A stretch of 8,021 bases of DNA from Acidobacteriota bacterium. GTDB taxonomy: Bacteria; Acidobacteriota; Blastocatellia; Pyrinomonadales; Pyrinomonadaceae. The position numbers and the translations under genes are program-made. The stretch is taken from positions 1 to 8,021 of the forward strand of contig QHXE01000259.1 in assembly GCA_003222835.1 (NCBI GenBank), given 5' to 3'. Below, piece after piece: positions 1 through 6,341 of this stretch; position 1 is the first letter of the stretch; every line of letters begins with the position of its first letter. The notes beneath the pieces were generated by a model, which saw only the letters and a program-made list of their open reading frames with translations, had not been told where the DNA came from and ran no database searches.

Positions 1-333
1 TCCTTCTCATATCCCGCCCTCGGCCTGGCCGCGCTGCTATTGACGATAGGAACGGCCGTCGCATTCCGCTTCGACCGAGACAAGCGGGGTGCCTGCAGCC
101 TTCCGATTTACGCATCGACGGTGCTGGCGATAACGTGGGCGCTGGTAACTCGTGTCGTGCTGGTGCCGGCGATGTTCGCCCTGAAGACGGCGGGGGGCAA
201 TGCCGTGGAACTGTAGCAAATCTTTCTAAGCGTTGCGCGTGGCTCGGCGGTCAACGACGTCCTTCACGTAGTCACATTCACCCTAAGTCTGTGGGCGCTC
301 GCCACGCTCTGTTCCGGTTCCAAAGACAGTTAA
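1..333 (+). pseudogene. C-terminal part of a multi-pass membrane protein, interrupted by in-frame TAG
   Basis: Frame 1 is open from the window edge, so the N-terminus lies outside. It encodes 71 residues up to a TAG at 214-216. Two hydrophobic stretches are visible, LGLAALLLTIGTAVAF (residues about 7-22) and a longer one ending RVVLVPAMFA (about 40-60), separated by a charged loop FDRDKR. Past the TAG the same frame stays protein-like for 38 codons, QIFLSVARGSAVNDVLH followed by a third hydrophobic segment VVTFTLSLWALATL, and ends at TAA 331-333. I infer that the natural C-terminus is the TAA and that the TAG is a nonsense change; CAG to TAG would restore Gln. The layout (helix, Arg-Phe-Asp loop, helix, soluble stretch, helix) resembles small uncharacterised integral membrane proteins, but I do not recognise the family and no function is claimed. 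If the TAG is the true end, the gene would be 1-216. Confidence 0.6.
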
Positions 334-387
334 CCGACTACTTGGCCTGGGTGCTGATGAACGCGCTGCCCGTAGATTATGTCGGCA

Positions 388-416
388 ACTCTTCCCTAAT
401 CCGATTCCGGAAGAGT
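388..416. terminator. Possible hairpin terminator between convergent genes
   Basis: ACTCTTCC (388-395) and GGAAGAGT (409-416) form a perfect 8-bp inverted repeat around a 13-base loop. It lies between the end of the plus-strand membrane gene (333) and the end of the minus-strand hydrolase (512), where a bidirectional terminator would be expected. No T-run follows on either strand, so intrinsic termination is uncertain. Confidence 0.3.
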
Positions 417-478
417 AGCCCGGGATGCGGGCACAATCGCCGAGGTAACAGTCGGCTGCTGGATGAACAAGCTGGTGG

Positions 479-498
479 GAGCACCATAAACTGTGCTC
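479..498 (-). terminator. Short hairpin just downstream of the hydrolase stop
   Basis: GAGCAC (479-484) and GTGCTC (493-498) form a perfect 6-bp inverted repeat with an 8-base loop. It starts 13 bases beyond the minus-strand stop codon at 512-514. Its position suits a transcript-end structure for that gene, but the stem is short and no U-tract follows. Confidence 0.25.
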
Positions 499-511
499 GC
501 TCTAATTCCCA

Positions 512-2790
512 CTATTGTGCGCATTCCGCGACGAGTTTGGTATAAACCTCGCGCGCGTGGTCGTAGGCTGCTTGGGCGTCGGCGAGTTCTGCCTTGGAAA
601 TTTTAGGAGCCTTCTGAGTCCAGCACTGGTCTACAGCGGCAAGACACCATTGAGCACTCTGACGGGAAGCGCGAATGGGTTTTCCGTCCACCAAGATAAA
701 GATGGGATTGCTGTGCGAAGAACCCAGGATGCGCACAGCCAGCCAACTGCTGCGCTCGACCGGCACGTCAAAGGCTATATCCCGGACGCTTCCGTCCGCT
801 ACGATATTCTTGCGAGCAATGGGCTTCCCGTTTACCAAGAGTTCCACGGGCACTTCGCGCGTGCTTCCCATGCGCGCCCGCTCGAGATGCCAATACGGTG
901 TTTGATCAATTGGACGATCATGGATATTGTCCGCCGAACTATTGCGGTTGTTGAGAGCAGCCTTCCAGAAGTGATTCCCTCGGTCAGAAGGGACGCTGTC
1001 GGTTCCAGACGCGACGGGGTTGAGGTAAGCCGAAACCTTCACTCGGGCGTGCACTGTCCCTCTTTCCGTCAGCCTCACCTCGCTCGCATTCGTTCCCACC
1101 TCAATGTTGTTTACGCTGAAGTCCATCAGATGGCTCCTGCCATCGGACACATAGCTTCGGCCGGCGCGCAGCGCCTCTACCCAGCCGCTGTAACTGAGCG
1201 GCCCGTCAACCTTGGCGTAGACACGACCCTGCCCGACGCGGGCGTCCGTGATGCAAGGGAAATCTGTCTCTCCGGAGATGCGCGTGCGGAACCCGACATT
1301 CAGCGTGTGATACCAAATGTTGAGTTCCCAGGGGTAAGGTGTGTCCATGGTGGAAATGAAATCGACCGCGGAATTTCGTAATTTGGAAGTTCGCGCGACT
1401 TCACTGCAAGTCCCCAGCCAGAGTGCGCAAAGCCCGCCGAAGCTCCCTGCGATTTGGCCCATCGCAAAACGGGCAGATCCCACGTGGGCCACTGCTCGAT
1501 CCGAACGCAATGCGGATAATCTTGATTCGTTAGCCCGAGCAACACCAAATGCCCAGCGTGGCTCGATGGGAACCCGGAAACTTCCAGGTCGTAGTGCATC
1601 AGCCGGTCCGGCGTCGAGAGGGGATGATCCTTGCCGCTGAAAAACTGTTTTTGATAGTAGTAACAGGGCCCCCAGGTTAGCACGGCGCCCACGTTCAATT
1701 TCTCGCCCTGGATTTGGCGCACCATGTCATCCGGTTGCACGCCTTCGGTGGGATTCTGGTAGTGCGAGCAGCCTGCCGCGTGCACGTGGTGGTCACCAGA
1801 ATACCAACGATATTTCGCTGGATTGATCCAGCGTTGCATGGCGAATGAAACTTCGTTTGGGCCCATTGCGGTTACCTCGACTTGTTTCGTTTGCGCGTGA
1901 TATTCAGGTCCCATTGAAGAAGTCACGGTGTAAGAACCCGCCGGCACGAGAATCGTGTCGTCGTTCTCGCGATAGACCTGCGGCTGGAAAAAGAGGTCAG
2001 GTGCCAGACGCTTTGCGGGATTCGGGTAGAGTCGGCCCAATGCGTCGCGGATCGTGAAGGCTGCCATCGACGGCGCGCCGTTCTCATCTCGGACCCACAG
2101 CCGCAACGCGCGGGCGGGTAACGCCGTGAAGACTACGACTGTCTCATTGCGAAACCCGATGTCTTGCGTTCCCTGCCCGACATTGAAGCTGATCGTGGCT
2201 GAGCGTTGCCCTTGGTCGCGGCTGTAGATTTGGAGGATTCGATATTCGAGCGGCAGACCTGAGAGTCGCGGGGACATAGGATCTTTGTCGTAGAGGTCGA
2301 GGCCCATCCACCTGTCTCGTGTATCGCTGGAATCCGATTGAACAAAAACAGGAAGGGCATTCGGGCTTTCCGCTACGAACGGAGCCGTTAGTCCAGCCTT
2401 GTTGATGACTTTCACCAGGAAGATGCGCGTCCCAGCTTCCATCAGTTCAGGCTTAGCGGGACCCGGCTGCACTTTGACGCGGCTCTCGGCATTGATGTCC
2501 ACAATCGCCAGCGTGTACTTGTCAAGGATCTGCTCTAGACGCTCAATTGCGGCAGCCTCGTTTGCATTGCCCATAGCCTGATTGATTGCGTCTGCATCAT
2601 TCTGGGCGAGAGGCTGCCCGAGATAAGCAAGGCTCGTTTCCACTTGACGCACCTGCTGCGCAAAGGGTTGAAGGGGAACTCGCGTCTGCGCGGCGACGGG
2701 CAAAGCAATCATCGCTTGAAGCAGAATCCAAATCAGATAAGAAGTGATTCCGAAGATGCATGCTGGCATAGGAGAATCTCTGTATTGCAT
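512..2790 (-). pseudogene. Secreted CehA/McbA-family metallohydrolase, frameshifted with apparent internal deletion
   Basis: Two minus-strand frames together make one protein. Frame A (2790 to about 1372, 473 codons) has a signal peptide (hydrophobic core ITSYLIWILLQAMIAL, cleavage likely after PVAA, residue 34), a long beta-rich N-terminal part, then the PHP-type metal site GDHHVHAAG (His335, His337), VSGFPSSHAGH and GFAHSGWG (His456). Frame B (1369 to 512, 285 residues) resumes with AVDFISTMDTP, then LNIWYH, GETDFPC (metal-binding Asp at 1264-1262), GRSYVSDGRSH and a C-terminal beta domain ending in a charged helix. Motif order matches CehA/McbA-like metal-dependent hydrolases of the PHP superfamily. 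The substrate cannot be predicted. At the switch, NYEI and AVDF are separated by only 2 bases, whereas relatives as I recall them have about 17-18 residues there. Downstream of the break no domain is missing, so the lesion is recent or an assembly error. Start ATG 2790 was chosen because AGGAGG (2806-2801) lies 10 bases upstream; the ATG at 2820 lies before that site. Confidence 0.8.
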
Positions 2791-2800
2791 GGCAAACCTG

Positions 2801-2806
2801 CCTCCT
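2801..2806 (-). promoter_or_regulatory. Ribosome binding site of the hydrolase gene
   Basis: AGGAGG on the minus strand, with 10 bases to the ATG at 2790-2788. It decides the start: an upstream in-frame ATG at 2820 would put this perfect Shine-Dalgarno inside the coding region. Confidence 0.7.
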
Positions 2807-2820
2807 CTGCTGCTGGTCAT

Positions 2821-3130
2821 TGTGCGCGAGAAGACGGGCGCCAGACAAGGGACATGAAACGGGCGTCGCTAACCTTAGGGTATTAACGAGCAAACGGTAG
2901 AAGTGGTTGTATTCGGACTTTCGCTTCGAGCCGCCGAGCGATAACTCCCGGATGTCGACAATCCGGACGTTGGGATGGGGCCGTCGCTAAGTTCCGAGTG
3001 GCCCATCGTCCGCCTAGAGGTGAACCCGAACCTTTGTGACCAGCGTTTTACTCGTCCAAAGAAACGGTCCTCGGTCCATGTTGTGCCTTCAGTTTATTCG
3101 CCTCTATGCGTTGCGAGTGCGAATTCCTTT
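2821..3130. other. Divergent intergenic region, no gene seen
   Basis: This stretch separates the minus-strand hydrolase from the plus-strand cytochrome/propeller gene. Open frames here have no ribosome site, no recognisable motif and an arginine- and serine-rich, random-looking composition. I could not find a convincing promoter for the minus-strand hydrolase. The plus-strand control elements start at 3131 and are listed separately. Confidence 0.5.
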
Positions 3131-3154
3131 CTCCGAGTAACGCTCCGAGTAACG
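3131..3154 (+). repeat. Two tandem 12-bp direct repeats upstream of the promoter
   Basis: CTCCGAGTAACG occurs twice without a gap or mismatch (3131-3142 and 3143-3154). The second copy ends 4 bases before the TTGACA box at 3159. A near copy, CTGCGAGTAATG (2 of 12 positions different), lies at 3233-3244 in the presumed leader. A head-to-tail pair abutting a -35 box is the usual geometry of an activator site such as those of OmpR/PhoB-type regulators, though this sequence matches no box I know. Confidence 0.55.
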
Positions 3155-3158
3155 CCAA

Positions 3159-3187
3159 TTGACAACTCGATTCGGCGTGCTTACGAT
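3159..3187 (+). promoter_or_regulatory. Sigma70-like promoter of the cytochrome/propeller gene
   Basis: TTGACA at 3159-3164 is a perfect -35 box. An optimal 17-base spacer leads to TACGAT at 3182-3187, a 4-of-6 match to TATAAT that keeps the conserved first TA and last AT. Transcription would begin near 3194, leaving a leader of about 85 bases before the ATG at 3279. GATTCG occurs three times around it (3169-3174, 3185-3190 overlapping the -10 box, and 3252-3257). Confidence 0.6.
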
Positions 3188-3265
3188 TCGACCGCGTTTC
3201 ATTTCTGAGGCTGAAAGATCCCCAATTCTGCTCTGCGAGTAATGTCGCTGTGATTCGGCCCCAGG

Positions 3266-3273
3266 GGAGGTGA
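3266..3273 (+). promoter_or_regulatory. Strong Shine-Dalgarno site GGAGGTGA
   Basis: An 8-base match to the 16S rRNA 3' end, 5 bases before the ATG at 3279. It overlaps an in-frame GTG at 3270, which is therefore part of the ribosome site and not the start codon. Confidence 0.8.
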
Positions 3274-3278
3274 ACATC

Positions 3279-5456
3279 ATGATTAACAGAGTCTTGTATC
3301 CGCTGATCGCTACAGGCGTGATCCTATTAGTTTCGTTAAGCGGGTTGAACGCACAGCAGTCCCCCGAGGAGGCGATCTCGATCGGCGGCGATGACATTGG
3401 CGGCGTGGTCAAGAGCACCAAGGGCCCGGAAGCGGGCGTTTGGGTGATCGCGGAAACGGCCGACCTGTCGGCCAAATTCGTAAAAATAGTCGTTACCGAT
3501 GATAGGGGGCACTACCTACTGCCGCAGCTTCCCAAGGCGAACTACAAAGTATGGGTGCGCGGCTACGGGCTCGTGGATTCCCTCTCGGTGCAGGCCACGC
3601 CCGGCAAGGTTGTCAATCTGACTGCGGCAGTGGCGCCGAACCCGCGTGCAGCCGCGGAATACTACCCGGCCATCTATTGGTTTTCCTTGCTGCGGGTGCC
3701 GGACAAGAGCGAGTTCCCCGGCACCGGACCCAAAGGCAACGGCATCCCTGAAAACATGAAAAGCCAGGGTCAATGGCTGCATCTCTTGAAAACGGATAGC
3801 TGTTGGTCATGTCATCAAATGGGAGATAAGGCCACCAGAGAGATTCCAAAAACCCTTGGCCACTTTGATTCGTCGACCGCGGCCTGGGCGCGACGCCTAC
3901 TCTCGGGACAAGCCGGCAACAACATGATCAACGGTCTCGGCCAGCTGGGGCCAGAGCGAGCCTTGCCGATGTTCGCGGATTGGACCGACCGCATTGCGGC
4001 CGGCGAGTTGCCGCCCGTCCCTCCGCGACCCCAAGGTGTCGAGCGAAACGTCGTCATTACCGAGTGGGACTGGGCCGATCCTAGGGCATATCTGCACGAT
4101 GAGATCGCCACTGACAAGCGCAATCCCACATTGAACGCCAACGGAGCAATCTACGGCGCTGCCGAACTCAGCGTTGATTATCTGCCTGTCCTCGACCCGG
4201 TGGGCGCAATGGCGAACGAGGTTAAAGTGCCAGTTCGCGATCCGAAGACGCCGTCGAGCGCAGACGACAAGATCGCGGCGCCTTCGCCGTATTGGGGGGA
4301 CGAAGCCATCTGGCACAGCCAAGCCAATGTCCACAATCCGATGTTCGATGCGCAGGGGCGAGTCTGGATTACCTCCAGAATCCGCCCGAGCGAAAATCCA
4401 GCGTTCTGCAAAGAAGGCTCGAGCCACCCTTCGGCAGTTTTATTCCCTCTCAAAACGAGTGGCCGGCAACTCGCTGTGTACGATCCAAAGACGAAGCAGG
4501 TCACGCTCATCAACACCTGTTTTGGTACGCATCACCTAGTGTTTGCCGAGGATGCAAACAATACATTGTGGACGAGCAGCGGTGGCGGCGGAGGAGCGGT
4601 AGGGTGGCTGAATACGAAGATTTTCGACGAAACCCACGATGAAGAGAAGTCGCAGGGCTGGACAGCACTTATCCTCGACACCAATGCAAACGGAAAACGC
4701 GATGAGTATGTGGAGCCTGATCAGCCCATCGATCCCACTAAGGACAAGCGGATCAACGCCGCTTTCTACGGCGTCACCGTGAGTTCAGTGGATGGGTCGA
4801 TCTGGGGAACGGTGCTGGGATTCCCAGGCGCAGTAGTTCGGTTAAACCCCGGACCAAATCCACCGGCAACCGCCCATGCAGAAATCTACGAACTGCCATG
4901 GAACAATCCAAATGCGCCTGTTCACGGGTTCTCGCCGCGCGGGCTCGACATCGATCGCAATGGTGTTGTGTGGACGGTGATTGCCAGCGGTCATTTGGCG
5001 AGCTTCGACCGGCGCAAGTGCAAAGGGCCGCTAAACGGGCCGACTGCGACTGGGCAGCACTGCCCGGAAGGCTGGACGCTCTATCAATTACCAGGGCCGC
5101 AGTTGAAGGGAGTTACCGACCCAGGAAGCGCCGAGGCTAGCTACTACGACTGGGTCGATCAGTTCGACACGTTCGGGTTGGGCAAGAATGTGCCGATCGC
5201 GACCGGCAATGGGAATGACGCGCTGCTCGCGTTGTTGCCTGAGAGCGGGAAGTTCGTCGTGCTTCGCGTCCCGTATCCAATGGGATTCTACGCCAAAGGG
5301 ATGGACGGCCGGATCGATGATTCGAAAGCGGGCTGGAAGGGCAAGGGAATCTGGGCGACCTACGGCACGCGAACACCTTTTCACGCCGAAGGCGGCAAAG
5401 GGACGACGAGCAAGGTCCTGCACTTCCAGCTTCGTCCTGATCCGCTGGCGCACTAA
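3279..5456 (+). CDS. Exported carboxypeptidase-regulatory-like / monoheme cytochrome c / beta-propeller protein
   Basis: The protein has 725 residues. In order it shows: a signal peptide (hydrophobic VLYPLIATGVILLVSLSG, cleavage after LNA, residue 25); a carboxypeptidase-D regulatory-like beta-sandwich at about 36-115 (GGVV, then AGVWVIAE, TDDRGHYLLPQLP and YKVWVRGYG); a cytochrome c segment with one heme site CWSCH (Cys175, Cys178, His179), where Met231 in ALPMFADW is a plausible distal ligand; and a C-terminal propeller-like half. Four D-x(2-3)-G/N-x-V/I/L-W repeats (Asp357-Trp363, Asp425-Trp431, Asp505-Trp509, Asp559-Trp565) resemble virginiamycin B lyase/NHL-type blades. Between blades, DTNANGKRDE (from Asp467) looks like a dockerin/EF-hand-type calcium loop. 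The predicted location is the periplasm, with heme attached by the cytochrome c maturation system. The domain order resembles large acidobacterial proteins usually annotated only as regulatory-like domain proteins. Likely role: periplasmic electron transfer coupled to a propeller-bound substrate (inference; substrate unknown). The frame is intact. Confidence 0.85.
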   Translation: MINRVLYPLIATGVILLVSLSGLNAQQSPEEAISIGGDDIGGVVKSTKGPEAGVWVIAETADLSAKFVKIVVTDDRGHYLLPQLPKANYKVWVRGYGLVDSLSVQATPGKVVNLTAAVAPNPRAAAEYYPAIYWFSLLRVPDKSEFPGTGPKGNGIPENMKSQGQWLHLLKTDSCWSCHQMGDKATREIPKTLGHFDSSTAAWARRLLSGQAGNNMINGLGQLGPERALPMFADWTDRIAAGELPPVPPRPQGVERNVVITEWDWADPRAYLHDEIATDKRNPTLNANGAIYGAAELSVDYLPVLDPVGAMANEVKVPVRDPKTPSSADDKIAAPSPYWGDEAIWHSQANVHNPMFDAQGRVWITSRIRPSENPAFCKEGSSHPSAVLFPLKTSGRQLAVYDPKTKQVTLINTCFGTHHLVFAEDANNTLWTSSGGGGGAVGWLNTKIFDETHDEEKSQGWTALILDTNANGKRDEYVEPDQPIDPTKDKRINAAFYGVTVSSVDGSIWGTVLGFPGAVVRLNPGPNPPATAHAEIYELPWNNPNAPVHGFSPRGLDIDRNGVVWTVIASGHLASFDRRKCKGPLNGPTATGQHCPEGWTLYQLPGPQLKGVTDPGSAEASYYDWVDQFDTFGLGKNVPIATGNGNDALLALLPESGKFVVLRVPYPMGFYAKGMDGRIDDSKAGWKGKGIWATYGTRTPFHAEGGKGTTSKVLHFQLRPDPLAH

Positions 5457-5577
5457 ACGGATCATAAAAAACGAAGTCTACCTGAAATTTGAGGATGATG
5501 AGAAGTCGGGAAACCCCAAACTGATGATCCATTACCCGGAGGAGACCAATGTAGGGAGATGCGTCCGACCGGAGTAG

Positions 5578-5835
5578 GATTACGAGGCGGCCACGCACAG
5601 GAAAACCACAGTTGTTTTCTTCACTACGGAGTTCACCTATCGCCTCACCGACAAGGGTGTCAAAGTGGCGCTGCTGTTCCTCTTTTTCCATAAGCGCCTC
5701 TGCGGACCACTCGCCAATAGCCTCTTTCACCACCAGCCGTCCTCCAAGGCGCTCCCCAAAATCCCACTCGAGGCCGCTTATCACAAGGCCGATGAGGCCA
5801 TCCAAGAAATCATTCAGCTACTGAAGGCGGCCTGA
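5578..5835 (+). pseudogene. C-terminal remnant of a winged-helix-like protein
   Basis: Frame 1 is open for 85 codons after a TAG at 5575-5577 and ends at TGA 5833-5835, but offers no good start codon or ribosome site. From 5638 the translation is clearly protein-like: YRLTDKGVKVALLFLFFHKR, then LCGPLAN and FHHQP, ending in a helix AYHKADEAIQEIIQLLKAA. YRLTDKG followed by a hydrophobic helix is what the end of a winged-helix DNA-binding domain looks like. From memory, such C-termini occur on uncharacterised, often multicopy bacterial proteins sometimes called transposase-like; this attribution is tentative. Residues before 5635 look degraded. The preceding frame-1 stretch at 5458-5574 (EVYLKFEDDEKSGNPKLMIHY and beyond) shares the frame and may be another scrap of the same gene, but I do not recognise it. 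The body of the gene is missing; it would have to have been lost by deletion next to the cytochrome gene. Confidence 0.5.
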
Positions 5836-5854
5836 TGTTACATGCCATGTTACA
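5835..5854 (+). repeat. 8-bp direct repeat at the end of the remnant gene
   Basis: ATGTTACA occurs at 5835-5842 and 5847-5854, separated by TGCC. The first copy overlaps the TGA stop of the winged-helix remnant by one base. This could be a footprint of element excision or chance. Confidence 0.35.
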
Positions 5855-6065
5855 ACTCTTGCTACAAAGCGAAATTATTGAACTGTTTTTGTCTAAAACT
5901 GAAGAAGTAAGAAACTAACCTGACCTGCCACTTGTGCTCGTTGGTGACACAAAAGTGTCGCGCTTCTGACACACTCCCAACCGTTGCGCCGCCAGCCGCT
6001 GATTTTCCAGATAAATTTTTGCGATTCACCGCGCAATCCAGCCCCATGTGTGCGAAACTATAGGT
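5836..6065. other. Non-coding stretch with a GACAC/GTGTC hairpin
   Basis: This AT-richer segment lies between the remnant and the small broken gene. It contains GACAC (5946-5950), AAAA and GTGTC (5955-5959), a perfect small inverted repeat, and a further GACAC close by. A minus-strand open frame crosses it but has no ribosome site or recognisable motif. No convincing promoter for the small gene at 6066 was found. Confidence 0.35.
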
Positions 6066-6262
6066 ATGGCACGTGGGTGGGAAAGTAAGGACGTAGAATC
6101 CCAGGTCGAAGCGACCCAAGCTCCACCGCAGAACGCTCCTCCGGGAACCAAGTCTGCCGAGCAGCTTTACCGCGAACGACAACGTAACGACTTAGAGTTA
6201 TCCCGCACGCGAATCATGCCGCCCTTGCCCACCTCGATCAGAAGCTCTCCGAACTGAATTAG
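6066..6262 (+). pseudogene. Small MARGWESK-type hypothetical protein, broken by frame change and apparent deletion
   Basis: ATG 6066 opens MARGWESKDVESQVEATQ, a low-complexity Pro/Ala/Gln linker, then a charged helix LYRERQRNDLELSRTRIM (to 6218). From there the same frame gives PPLPTSIRSSPN and a stop, which is unlike a helix. The +2 frame from 6218 instead gives AALAHLDQKLSELN and TAG at 6260-6262, a plausible C-terminal helix. From memory, acidobacterial proteins starting MARGWESKSVE run about 85-100 residues, with a helical hairpin whose turn (often an N-P-R/H-like element) lies exactly between these parts. I infer that about 17 residues of turn are missing. The function of the family is unknown; the helix-turn-helix shape suggests a small coiled coil. 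Start choice: ATG 6066 matches the family N-terminus better than an in-frame GTG at 6048. The ribosome site is weak. Confidence 0.6.
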
Positions 6263-6341
6263 TCAGGGCCGCCAACCGAAGGAGTTCACAGATCCGGGGC
6301 TATACGGGTTCCTCTGTTTGTTCGCGCGGGAACTTGCCGGA

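Noticed and set aside
135..545. Plus-strand open frame of 136 codons
   Set aside because: It overlaps the hydrophobic membrane-protein frame and reads as Arg/Gly/Ser-rich, out-of-frame translation.
1360..1380. Programmed frameshift to join the two hydrolase frames
   Set aside because: There is no slippery heptamer or strong downstream structure at GAAATTCCGCGG, and conserved residues seem to be missing, which a programmed shift would not explain.
515..1381. Long plus-strand open frame of 288 codons
   Set aside because: It is antisense to the conserved C-terminal half of the hydrolase (GETDFPC, GRSYVSDGRSH), has no ribosome site and no recognisable domain.
2975..3208. 77-codon plus-strand open frame in the divergent intergenic region
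   Set aside because: It runs through the promoter and tandem repeats, has no ribosome site, and its composition looks random.
3270..3278. GTG at 3270 as start of the cytochrome/propeller gene
   Set aside because: It lies inside the GGAGGTGA ribosome site; ATG 3279 has ideal spacing.
5137..5805. Minus-strand open frame of 222 codons across the end of the cytochrome gene
   Set aside because: It is antisense to clear coding sequence and to the winged-helix remnant, with Arg/Ser-rich low-information translation.
5862..6182. Minus-strand open frame of 106 codons
   Set aside because: It is antisense to the MARGWESK gene and non-coding DNA, with no ribosome site or domain.
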